Position numbers and translations under genes: made by a program. From contig JAADJZ010000011.1 in NCBI GenBank assembly GCA_011032825.1, positions 1-64,000 of the forward strand: DNA of 64,000 bases, in the 5' to 3' direction. Origin of the DNA: Massariosphaeria phaeospora (Eukaryota > Ascomycota > Dothideomycetes > Pleosporales). The notes under the pieces are model-generated. The model saw nothing but the letters and a program-made list of their open reading frames with translations, had not been told where the DNA came from and did not search any database. Shown here piece after piece: positions 1 to 9,241 of the stretch (its first letter is position 1; every line of letters starts with the position of its first letter).

Positions 1-1229
1 GTTGTTTTAGTAGCAAGTGTAGTTGCGTAGCAATAAACCGCTTGTATTGTTAAAACAACGGAATTAATTGCTATGCAAATAGCTCGAAGCTAGGTGTGTA
101 TTAGGCTGTAATAAAAGTATGTAATAACGCACTATATACCTTGCAAAAAGAGTTTAAAACAAAAATATTCGCTTGCACGTCGGCTTAAATAGCGTTTCTG
201 TAGTATTTCTTCTAGTTTAACGTTAGCACCTGCTAATGCTGCAAGCTTAAAGTGTAAAATAATATTTTAAACAACAAAGTTAATAATGTAAGCAAGACAC
301 AAAATTGAGTTTTCTAATAAGCTCTAAAGTATGTCCTCTGCCTTTAGTTGCTGTTTAATAACACAACTAAGCGTTTTGTTTTTTTTAGCATTATCCGCAG
401 TAATTGCTAGAAAGCGTAATTTAATGCTAGTGTTTAAGAGTACTTGCAGTATATTAGCAGCTACAGTAGCACTAGTATGTTTTTCGCGTAGAGAAACAAA
501 ATCTAGCAACTTCTTTTAAAGCTGCTAGTTGCAGTTAACGTAGTATCCTTTAACTGCAAAGAAACTAAGATAATTAGAAGCAAACTACCTATCTATCGCA
601 ATTGAGATCTTGGTTAACTAGCTAATGTTATTAAGAAGTAATGCTTTAGCCTTTTCAAATCGTTTATAGAACATTCTCTGGAATTTGAATTAGCTAATAC
701 TTAAAATATTAGGTCAAAGAAATTGAAGAAATCGCTGGAATAAAAGCTGCTTAATTGTTTAAAAAAACTAGTTGCTATATATAACTACTCGTACTAGTTC
801 TCGTTCAAAGGCCTAAGTCGAATATAGTAGTACAATAGTAGTAAATTGAAGTTAACGTAGTGCTAGCTGTAGACGAGGTTAAAAGTAAACAAAAGCAAGC
901 GTTCTTCGATAGGTCCTAGATTCGAAGTAGTTAAGTAAGTGTTTAGTTTTGATAGTTTTAACTGCTAGGTGCTAAAGAGCAAGGCTGCAATTATAGTAGA
1001 ATACGTAGAAGTAGCTATTACTAGAATTAGCAGCTTCTTTAAACTATAGCTATACCTAACTAGTGCGTACAGCAAAGTTCTATCGCGAATTTGCTATCTT
1101 TAGGTTTAGAGCCTACTTAGTAGAACTCTACTACATTTTCTACGCAGTTACTACTACTTCTTGTTCTGTATCATTCTTAATATGCGTAGAAAGATATTTT
1201 ACTAAATGTAGTTTATTCTTTTTTTCTCT

Positions 1230-3007
1230 TTAGACGAATTGCTTAGCGTCAAATTTAAATAAACAAACAAGTAGCGAAAGTTTTGCTATATTTATAACAA
1301 AAAGTATAGTACAAAAGCGCAAGTACTGTAATAATAAACTGTAATAATTAGTGTTAGAGTAGACTAAAAATAAAGAACAAGTACATTGCCAAAAGAGAAT
1401 ACGCAGATTGTTAAAAGAAAACAGAACATGCTTTTCTGCTTGCGAAATATTGCTAACGTCCAAGCGCAAAAGCTAAGGCAGTAATGCAACCGAGATTAGA
1501 GCTAGAATTAAAGCTGCAGTAGTAGCGCCTTAATTTTACAGTTCTAATTAAGTTATACTTGCTAATTTGTTAATCGCAATGTTATGCACGTTTTAGGCCG
1601 CGTTATAAATAGTAGATACTAGCTATGTTCATGCTAGCAACGTTTTAATTTACATAGAAAGTAGAAAGCCTTAGGTCTGCGCTTCTTTATAAGCGTTACT
1701 ATCGTTAGAAAAACTCTTTCAATCTAAATACTCTACCAACTTAGTTTGCTCTACTACTTTAGTTTGCTCTACTACTTTAGTTTGCTCTACTATCTCATTC
1801 ACCACTCTATTCTGCTTTTTATTTTTATCTTTATTTTCAACTTCTTTTTTATTTTTACTAGAGAACTCGTTTGCTTCTGCTAACGCTTTTCTTTACTAAT
1901 TTTCTATTTCATATTCGTCTTTATACTTATTGTAGAACGCATTAATTTCTAAGTTGCTACTTGCTTCTTCTTTATACTTATTAATTGTAGGCGCTAGAAT
2001 ATACGAGCTGTTGATATTTTTATAAGCATTGTTGCCGTTAACGCGTAGTTCGAAAAAGAGCGTAGGCTTGCGTAAGCTAGTGCAGTTAGTATAAGTATGT
2101 AATAAACTACTATAATAACTTACTTCTAGTTCTTAGCAGTTACTAGTGTTAGATTCTTTAGAGTCAACGTCTTTACAAACTCTTGCCAATTCATTTTAGC
2201 TTTCTCGTTTTTAAACGAATTATTCTTTAACTTAGCTAATTCGTCTAAGTAGATACGTTGCATAATCCTATTAGTAGCCTCGCTAGCGCCAAATATTCGC
2301 GACATTAGCTAATTCTTAATCTTTCTCTTGTTTTTTAGTGCTTTGGCGATTTGTTCAAGAATGTTTCTGTGCTATTGAAAGTTAACATTGTAATAAATAC
2401 GAGCTTACTTTTTATAGGCAAGGCTAAGTTTTGCTTAAAGCTACTTAACTACGTATTGTAAGTACAATAACGTAATAAACTAATATAATAACTTACTGCT
2501 TTTTTGTGCGCGGTAGCGTTGCTTATCTAAAAGCTTAAGTTTAGTTGCTAACTGCTTTTTCTAGTCGTGCGTAGACAACGCAGTAAACTTCTCTTTCGCC
2601 TTAAGCTTTTTCTTAAGCTAGTATTTTGCTTGCCAAGTTTCTGCACTAGCATTTGCAATAGCTTTTTCTTTAGCACTTAAGTAAGCTGTTTGATTTCTCT
2701 AAGCAGTTGCGCGAGTAGTATTGCTTAATTAACTCTTAGATAGTAGCTTGTAATGTGTAGAGCGCTTTCTTTGTAATCTAACGCAACTGCGATTCGCTAG
2801 TACGCTAAGAACTTCGTGCTCTTTAAACTCAAAGCTTTAGGTCTGTTAGCAAATGCTGTAATAAACTTTTGTAATAATTACATTTGTAAGCGCTTTCTAC
2901 TTTGCTAGCTTAAACCTAGTTAGAACTTTAATTTCGTAAAGTAGAAGCAACTTATTATCAAGCTCGTAGTCTATCTCGTTGTTAAGCTTCTACTTAATTG
3001 CGGCCAT
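1230..3007 (-). pseudogene. Unrecognised RIP-damaged multi-exon gene, divergent to histone H3 relic
   Basis: Reading the minus strand from an ATG at 3007 (context ACAATGGCC) gives a coherent lysine/alanine-rich protein interrupted by TAG/TAA codons. Exon 1 is 42 codons (3007-2882) and meets a GTAATT donor. Later exons are joined by short introns with GTAAGT or GTAAGC donors, CTAAC-like branch points and TAG acceptors, for example about 2131 down to 2085, about 2496 down to 2449 and near 2420. The encoded stretches are hydrophilic and probably coiled-coil, include a six-residue V-V-E-Q-T-K repeat (1741-1794), and end in a hydrophobic segment before a stop at 1230. I do not recognise the family. 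Exon phases cannot all be reconciled because acceptor bases and codons are mutated. Its start lies 295 bp from the H3 relic start, so the two probably formed one divergent pair. Confidence 0.55.
1741..1794 (-). repeat. 18-bp tandem repeat x3 inside decayed gene
   Basis: Three near-identical 18-bp units containing TAGTTTGCTCTACTACT. On the minus strand the frame reads V-V-E-Q-T-K repeated, so it is a coding hexapeptide repeat within the divergent pseudogene. Confidence 0.8.
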
Positions 3008-3302
3008 TGTATTTGTAATAAATGTAGGTAATAATAAAGCTAGTTGTAGTACGTAGGTAAGTAGAAGCAGAAAGTAAAGTAGCAGAAAGTTAAGTAGCAG
3101 ATTTACAAGCTAAATTCTGTGTAGAGTAGCTCGTGCGCTGCTACAAAAGCTGCAGCTTTAGCTAGCGCCTTGCTGCTAGCTACTTAAAACACGCACTTTT
3201 GCTACAGCTTCTGCAGCTTCCTTACCTGCCGTAATTATTACGAATAATTATTACAACTTTCTACTCTCTACACTACACCTATTACGCATTAATTCTTCCG
3301 CA
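3008..3302. promoter_or_regulatory. Divergent intergenic region between H3 relic and partner gene
   Basis: A 295-bp spacer separates the minus-strand ATG at 3007 and the mutated H3 start at 3303. It contains an AT-rich palindrome (GTAATTATTAC / AATTATTAC around 3230-3262). Shared promoters are common for histone pairs. The promoter role is inferred from geometry only. Confidence 0.35.
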
Positions 3303-3855
3303 ATAGCTCGCACTAAGCAAACTAACTGCTACTACTTTGCTACTAGCGACAAGGTTCTGCGAAAGCTTCTCGCAGCAAAAGCAGCTCGCAAATCTAGCAA
3401 TTTATACAAGAATAAAAAGAAACTAACAATAAGTAGTATAAAGAAGCTTTACTGCTAAAAGCAAGAAAGTAAGTTATTACAGCAGTTAATTGCAGCTTTG
3501 TTTTTAACAACATGCAGCTGTTGCGTTGCGCAAAATTCGACAATACTAGAAATCAACTAAGCTCTTTATGCGCAAACTGCTATTTAGTTAGCTAGTTCGC
3601 GAGATTGCGCAAGAATTTAAGCCTAATCTACGCTTCTAAGCTAGTGCAATTAAAGCTATACAAAAAGTAACAAAGGCTTTTCTAATTAGCATCTTTGAAA
3701 GTATAGCTTTCTACTTGTTGCTAGGTGCAAGGCTAACTTTAACAAATACCAATATTAACGCTATACACGCGAAATAGGTAACGATTAACACGAAAGACAT
3801 AAATCTAGCACAAAGATACTACAAGAAGTACAAGAAGAGTTCGCAGCAAATGTAA
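3303..3855 (+). pseudogene. Histone H3 relic, two introns, RIP-mutated
   Basis: The plus strand encodes an almost complete histone H3. The start codon is ATA, a mutated ATG. The tail reads ARTKQT, then LRKLLAAKAARKS, matching the canonical tail with P-to-L, A-to-V and G-to-D changes of RIP type. Exon 1 (3303-3468) ends in phase 1. Intron 1 is 3469-3517 (GTAAGT...GCAG). Exon 2 (3518-3700) carries VALRKIRQY, KSTKLFMRKL, LVREIAQEF and LRF-ASAIKAIQ of the histone fold. Intron 2 is 3701-3745, with GGCTAAC branch point and acceptor AA instead of AG. Exon 3 (3746-3855) reads NTNINAIHAK, VTINTKDINLAQRYY plus a short basic extension. Several in-frame TAG/TAA replace Gln or Arg codons. Loop 1 is not lengthened, so this resembles H3 rather than CENP-A. 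Some differences go beyond RIP, so it may have been a variant. It cannot be functional now. Confidence 0.85.
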
Positions 3856-4239
3856 AAGCTAAAGTCTAGTTGCTGCTTGTTCTAGCGGTATAAAACTATA
3901 ATAATTTTGAATTTTTTAGCAATACCTAGCGTAGACGTTGCTTTGTACTTAGCTATTAGAATGCAACTAATTCTACGCTGTAATAACAATTTGTAATAAA
4001 CTTAAGCAACTTATACTTTGCTAAAGTCAAAATACAACATGTAAACTCTAAATATAACAACCTAACTATAACCTAACTATAACCTAGAGCCTGTGCGAGA
4101 TAACTCAACTTTAACCTAAAGTCTATGCAACTCAACTCAACTATAACTTTGTACTAGCGTTGAAAGATTGAGTATATAAGTAGAGTTGAGTTAGAGTTAT
4201 AAAAAAAGCAACTCAACTTTAACTCAACCTCTACTTATT
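3856..4239. other. AT-rich DNA without identifiable gene
   Basis: No readable coding remnant was found. A short run of CTAACTATAAC-type and AACTCAACT-type repeats lies at about 4050-4230. A paired TTATTAC motif like that of the neighbouring decayed introns occurs at about 3979-4005 on the minus strand. Confidence 0.5.
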
Positions 4240-4801
4240 CGCTAGCCTAGGTATTCTCAACAAGCTTGAACTACGCGCTAATTACCTTAGAATTTTCCTA
4301 TTGTATTCTCTGCTAGTTTTTTGCTCAATTGAAAGCTATTTTAAGCTCGCTTGAACGCGTTACAAGCTTTTTAGCCTAGTTCTTGCCTACTAGCTCTTTA
4401 CTTTGCGCAGCTACTAGTTTATCTCTTATATCTTCTACTTTAGACAGCCGAGAGGCAAATTCTTGCAAATCAAAGTCGAGAATATATTAGATAATTGTTT
4501 GCTCTTTAGTCGTAGTAAGCTTTGAAAATGTAAGTTGTGTTTAAGCTCAAAATAGAATTCCTCTAGCGCGTTTGTTAAAAGTCTAGCGTTTAACGTTAAA
4601 AGCAATAGCAGCAGCTTGATAGCTTTAGAATTAGCTAGAATTATAGGCTTTAAGAGCAAGCTGAAGTTTCTCTTTGTGTTAGTGTAATAACGCGTTAGTT
4701 GATTAAGCTATATCGCGTTGATAGGGGAGGCAGTAGTGCCAAGAAATTTTAGCGGGTTCACTAGTGTGGCGGGTTCGCTAGTGCTTTACGTTAATAATTA
4801 T
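4240..4801 (-). mobile_element. 5' fragment of a pogo/Fot1-like DNA transposon
   Basis: The right end has the family's inverted-repeat start (minus strand ACGTAAAGCACTAGCGAACC) flanked by TA at 4802-4803. Moving inward, the minus strand encodes the N-terminal DNA-binding part of a pogo-type transposase, parallel to the copies at 6150-6555 and 21180-21510, with many RIP stops. The copy stops near 4240, before the catalytic domain, so it is truncated. Other copies in the window show the missing region. Confidence 0.7.
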
Positions 4802-4946
4802 CAAGCTAACTGTTTGTATAGTTTATAGTCGCGTTTGCATTTTTTATCTATTTATTTATCGCGTTGTAGTGTTGTCGCATTGATGTATTAGTAGGTGCGC
4901 GATACTAGCTATGACAGCCGCTAACACGCTAACTCTACCTAGAACT

Positions 4947-5945
4947 CTACGCTTCTTCGTTAAACACGTATCGGCAGTGCTTAAAAAGCGTAGCTGCTAA
5001 CTCGTAACAGCAGCGCGATACTGCGTACTCTAAAAAGTACTCGTAATTATCAAATACAGTCGCCTCGCGGTTGTGTTTTCGCAGCCAACTCTTGAGCCTC
5101 TTGAACGACTGCTCAATTGGATTGTAATCTAGCGAGTATGGAAGCAGGTACTCTAACACTACGCCTTTTTCGCCACAGAGCTAGCGCACCCGATCCGATC
5201 GATAGATTGAGGCGTTATCTATTACCATAATGGATTTCGGGCCTGGGTAGGCATGGCAATGAGGCAACACCTAATGCTTAAGGAAATTCTCGAATATCTC
5301 TAAGGTTATCGCCCCTTGAAAGATTGTATAGGTAAGGTAACTATCAACTGTGATTGCTAGCAGTAGGCTCTATCTCTTGGATCGTTTGACAGAGTAACTT
5401 ATACAACAGGGAGTATTGATAGGAAACTATCCACGCTTTCTATCCTCTGTACGCTCGTTGGCAGCAGACTCATCTAAACAGACAATCTAATTAGCTCTCC
5501 ATCCTTAAAGGCGAGCCCTAAACACCGCTCTCAGCGGCTCGCTACGCTCGCGAGCTGCCTTTTCTGCCACTTTGTAACTCCAGTCGATAGACTTCATGAA
5601 CCTCTGGATGGTCCAATTAGAGGTCTCCACTGCGTATTCGTCATACACAAACTCTCTTATCTCGTCGAAGTAAACGTCGCTGCGTCTAAATATAAAGTCG
5701 AGTAGGCTGTCCTTGTGTATTTGACGCAGATGAGATAGACGTCCACGCTTTACAGTTGCTAGCAGATAGGGCGCTCCCCATTGCTCGAGACTCCGCCGGA
5801 TTTTGATAATCGTTTTAACGGTTACAGTAGTCTCTCGAGAGATTTAACTGTTAGTGAGGCTAGCTTCAATTCGGTAGAGTACTCTCTAGAGTAGCGCTGG
5901 CTCAAGCTTATGGCCAGTAGGGCGAGGCAATCGATAGGGGGGCAT
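4947..5945 (-). pseudogene. Tc1/mariner DD34E transposase, inactivated
   Basis: On the minus strand an ATG at 5945 opens a frame of about 333 codons to the stop at 4947. It encodes an N-terminal helix-turn-helix region and a DDE_3-type catalytic domain. The catalytic residues can be seen: first Asp in CLDESAANER, second Asp in MVIDNASIYR, and Glu in YNPIEQSF near the C-terminus. About seven in-frame TAG/TGA codons interrupt it, several at expected Gln or Trp positions (for example before LCGEKGV). The triad therefore survives while the frame does not. Composition is less AT-rich than the DNA to the left, suggesting later or lighter RIP. I could not match terminal inverted repeats, so element limits are unknown. 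The product would cut and paste its element at TA dinucleotides. Confidence 0.8.
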
Positions 5946-6149
5946 CGCAGGCAACAAGAGGCTGATTAGGATGAGAGAATTAGGTGTGAAGAGTCTATGA
6001 GATCATCTAGCCCTATACAAAAAGGGGCGATCCCTGATGTCACGCCGAACGCGCTGGAACCGAGTTCCCCATCGAGTATAGTACCACTCTTTGGCCCCCA
6101 TCCCTCACGCTATACTAATTTTGGGGTATGGAAGGTATTTCGCACTGCA

Positions 6150-6555
6150 CAATAGCCTAGCACTTGCCAACAGGCTCTCCTCCACGCACAGCTAGCAATT
6201 TATCAGCTATATCTGCTACCTCGCACAGCCGAGGCGCAAATCCTCGCGAATCGAGGTCGAGGATATATCGGACAATTGTCTGCTCTTTAGTTGCAGTAAA
6301 CTTATAGCGACCGTTGCTTGCAGCAGGCCTGTAGCTGATTCTGTTGTGTTGACTAGTTAACGTAGAGCGTAGTGTATTGAACGCCTCAGCAGCGCGTCGG
6401 AGGCTTCGAAATTGGCAGTTATGATAGGCAAAGAGGGCAAGCTAGTTTTAGCCTTCTCTATTAGTTAATAGCGCGTTCTGTTGTTGAGGCATGTCGCGTT
6501 GATGAGGGAGTAAGTAGTCTTGGCAGAAACTGACTAGCTCGATGATGGAATACGT
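6150..6555 (-). mobile_element. 5' fragment of a pogo/Fot1-like transposon, lightly mutated
   Basis: The right end is a terminal repeat (minus strand ACGTATTCCATCATCGAGC) followed by TA at 6556-6557. From an ATG at 6492 the minus strand encodes the transposase N-terminus: a Psq-like segment, RRAAEAFNTLR, then the CENPB-type motif TKEQTIVRYILDLDSRGF and the conserved PRLCEVADIADKLL, ending at a TAG in place of Trp near 6160. There are two further early stops. Because it is less damaged than the other copies, it is the clearest view of this domain. Sequence to the left (about 5946-6150) is not recognisable as the rest of the element. Confidence 0.75.
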
Positions 6556-6663
6556 TATAGTTACTTCTTATAGATTTCTTTGCTAAAGAAGTGTATGTTA
6601 GGAAACAGCAGCGCAAGATATTACTCTAGACTAATATTTCGCTAACTAAAGCAGAGGCTCGAG

Positions 6664-7480
6664 AAAGTTATTCCACACTCGCTAGGAATATTCCCTAAGA
6701 AAGCTGGAAGTACTTCTTTGGCACGACAAACAACGGCCAAATTAACCTAAAGCTTTGGGAGAAAGCATACAAGCATCGACTGGATAAAGCATACAAACGT
6801 GCTAGCCAAGATCTTTATTCGCGAATACATGTAGATGTGTGCGTAGACCGTCTTATCGAAGAGCATATGGACATAACTCTGCGGGCTCGAGGACAACAAT
6901 TTGAACTTAGTAATGGAATATCTCCTCCTTTCCCGAACTGAATCATACCGTGGACTGGATCGACCTAGACCCCAACAACATTTGTACGGCGTATGAGACC
7001 TAGCTCAAGGACGAATATAAATGCACTGGAAAAGACTTCATTCGTACAGAAGACACGGTTGAATAGATGAGAGAGTGGGTCCGTTTGAATCAGGGAGCAC
7101 GCATAATTCATCTCGCGCGGCCAAACACGCAGTACTCCTACTTGAACTTTTCTCAACTAGAATGTGCCTAGAAGGCGCAGAGACGCCCCATATACTCACA
7201 ATGCCTATTGAATCTTTAAGAGCGAGGACATGAGAGAGTGGCGTCTAAACAAACATATGTATAGGAAGGAAGCATTGGGTGCGCAGAGGCATTCGGGGTT
7301 AAGACAGACGATCTCACTTGGGTTTCTTTCCAGGCTTTCTTTCGTATGTCCGTAGCAATGACGAGAGGACTAGCGATTAATACTCTACCCTGTGCTAAGA
7401 CATAACAAAATGCACACATCAACTCTTGCGAGTCTTTCTACTTCCTTGACGAAAACTCGCCGATCTGTTAGCTCTAATCG
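6664..7480 (+). pseudogene. Decayed coding region, product unknown
   Basis: The plus strand reads coherently from about 6664: a basic, helical segment (for example KLWEKAYKHRLDKAYK, then VDRLIEEHMDITLRARGQQF). After a one-base frame change near 6920 it continues with VDWIDLDPNN, then MREWVRLNQGARIIHLARPN and further fragments to about 7480. In-frame TAG codons replace probable Trp or Gln. I do not recognise the family and cannot tell whether it was a host or mobile-element gene. It sits between a pogo fragment and the first intact gene. Confidence 0.4.
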
Positions 7481-8055
7481 CACACCTGTGATATTTTTAA
7501 AACTTACTATCGTAAGATACAGCAGTGCTTCGTAAAGATCAAGAGACCTGTTTCCACATAGCTAGAATTGTGTACACGGTTAAGAGCGTAACAAAATGCT
7601 CCTCTACATCCTAAAGCAACTGTAAGTCTAAGCGAAAGCAAGTACGCTGCAGAAGGATATGTTGAATTCGCATAGCTCAACTGTATCCAGCAAGCTACGT
7701 AATGTTAGCACCATCCTAATGGACCTCGTCGCTAATCCGGACATCTACAAATCCACTAGCTCTGTTACTGCATTACCCACTATGCTGGATACGATATGGC
7801 TTTGTAAAGACGACGGGGGACTCTGAATGTAGTGCCAAAATCCTATATACTATCAGGAGGATAACGCACGATCTGTCTTAGCAGGCAACGAGTCTTAGGA
7901 GCGCAGGAATTTATAGCATTGTGATGAGAATGATGCTATAATAGTGTGAAATACAAAGTATAAGAGCTAGATACTACCTCAGCACTTGATGGTGTCCGGC
8001 TGCCCACGGGCGGAAGAAGATATGATTGCCCCTAAACTCACTCATGCCTGTCTGT
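7481..8055. other. Transition zone with no identified gene
   Basis: Mixed-composition sequence with short broken frames and no recognisable product. It marks the shift from the repeat block to normal gene DNA and contains the 3' flank of the PRKRIP1-like gene. Confidence 0.5.
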
Positions 8056-8682
8056 TCAGTCGTCATCTTCAATGACGAGGCCATTCTCCTCCACATGCTT
8101 GACCTCGCCGCCAGCGCTCAGTACCCCTTTATCGTCGTCCTCGGCAACCTGTGGCTTGTTTGTACTTGGCGCCAGCTTCCTCTTCGCTGTCTCGCCATCT
8201 GGAGCAGGCGTAACCTCCTTGTCCGTCCCAGAGTTCTCCCCCTTCTTCGCTTTCTTCAGCTTGGCCTTTCGCGCAAGGATTTTCGCGCGCTTTGCCCTGT
8301 TCTTCTCCGTCTTCTCACGGTCTTTCTTTTCCTGTTCTTCTTTCCGCTCCAAGTAGATTTTCTGGTCATCTTCCTGCTGCACTTCCTCGTCCATGAGCCG
8401 CAGCCGCTCGTACTCGCGCCGCCGGCTCGCTTTGTAGACGTGGAACTCGCCGCTGCCAGCTCCGGCGCTTGAGCCTTGCACGTTGGCGACTATCTCCGGG
8501 GGTGCCGCTAGACCCTTACTAGTAGTGAAACCGGGGATGTGGATGTCGCGATCGGGCTTTGCGAAAAGCGCCTCGACTTCGGCGGCGTAGCCTGCGCCGG
8601 GGGTGAGGGCGCGCTTCTTCATGGGTCGCTTGGATCGCGGGTCTGCGGAGGTGGGTATTGATTCGGGGATGTTTTCCGACAT
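8056..8682 (-). CDS. PRKRIP1 / DUF1168-family spliceosome-associated protein
   Basis: An intronless 208-residue protein. The family hallmark GSSAGAGSGEFHVYKASRRR lies at about residues 60-80 and is followed by a long basic, coiled-coil-like helix (E/K/R-rich, about residues 80-150) and an acidic C-terminus ending in EDDD. The human family member PRKRIP1 is a component of the catalytic spliceosome, where its helix bridges U2 snRNP and other parts; a nuclear RNA-splicing role is inferred by homology. I chose the ATG at 8682 because the homologous region begins close behind it; the open frame runs upstream to 9000 but that part is low-complexity. It is divergent to the phosphatase gene, with 559 bp between starts. 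Confidence in family assignment is high. Confidence 0.88.
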   Translation of the reverse strand: MSENIPESIPTSADPRSKRPMKKRALTPGAGYAAEVEALFAKPDRDIHIPGFTTSKGLAAPPEIVANVQGSSAGAGSGEFHVYKASRRREYERLRLMDEEVQQEDDQKIYLERKEEQEKKDREKTEKNRAKRAKILARKAKLKKAKKGENSGTDKEVTPAPDGETAKRKLAPSTNKPQVAEDDDKGVLSAGGEVKHVEENGLVIEDDD

Positions 8683-9241
8683 GGTGGAGTGGGTGTGGTG
8701 AGAGAGAGAGAGAACAGCGGGTAGCGCATAAACTGGTTTATACGGTAGGTCCGACGGTGGCGGCGCAGGGTGGCCGCGTGCAAGCAGGCGACGGCTAGTG
8801 GATTGGGGTGGATGGCGGAAGTCGAGAGTTGTGTGTGGTTGTGATGGCGAGAGTGTTCGCAAGCGCGCTGGATGGATGGTGGCAGGGTGGACGGCGACGG
8901 TGGTGGCAGGGTGGACGGCGACGGTGGTGGCAGTGTGAGGTTGTGAGGCAGACGGCGATCGGGGCGACGCGGTGATTTTGCGCGGCCAAGCTCGGACCAC
9001 CCGCTCCAGCTGGCAGGGGCAGGTGCGGCGGGCGGCAGTTGCCAGCTGCGCACTGGCGGGCGGGACTCGACATGGCCGCTGTGCTGCTGTGCTGGCGAAA
9101 CAACAGCCAGTCCGCCCTCGCCCTGCGCCGAGTCTTCATTCTGGGCCATTCTGACAATCGTCTTGTCGCTCCGTCGTTCTTCCTCCAGAGACTACCGCCT
9201 AAAACACCAAACCGCACACTCGGCCCTCTTCACAGGGCAAC
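8683..9241. promoter_or_regulatory. Divergent promoter region with (CT/GA) run and minisatellite
   Basis: 559 bp between the starts of the minus-strand PRKRIP1-like gene and the plus-strand phosphatase gene. It holds a GA-rich run at 8701-8714 and the 24-bp repeat at 8878-8934. No specific factor sites can be assigned with confidence. Confidence 0.5.
8878..8934. repeat. 24-bp minisatellite, about 2.4 copies
   Basis: Two perfect 24-bp units (8878-8901 and 8902-8925), each beginning GGTGGCAGGGTGGACGG, plus a partial third to 8934. Confidence 0.85.

Larger units (their letters stand above)
1..7990. other. AT-rich, RIP-damaged repeat block (left)
   Basis: This stretch is visibly AT-rich, lacks long open frames, and carries coding remnants whose stops are mostly TAG/TAA where the aligned family has Gln or Trp, the signature of C-to-T and G-to-A change at CpA/TpG. 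The first ~6.1 kb is hit hardest; 6.1-8.0 kb is closer to normal composition. Nothing intact is encoded. From 1 to about 1230 I see only decayed sequence without a recognisable product. Confidence 0.8.

Noticed and set aside
3303..3855. H3 relic as CENP-A
   Set aside because: The tail and loop 1 length match canonical H3, and no long insertion typical of CENP-A is present.
4050..4230. Possible telomere-like or RIP-altered telomeric repeat
   Set aside because: The units are CTAACTATAAC and AACTCAACT types, not TTAGGG. They are short and irregular.
8026..8472. Plus-strand open frame opposite the PRKRIP1-like gene
   Set aside because: It is antisense to a well-supported coding region and has no similarity to any family.
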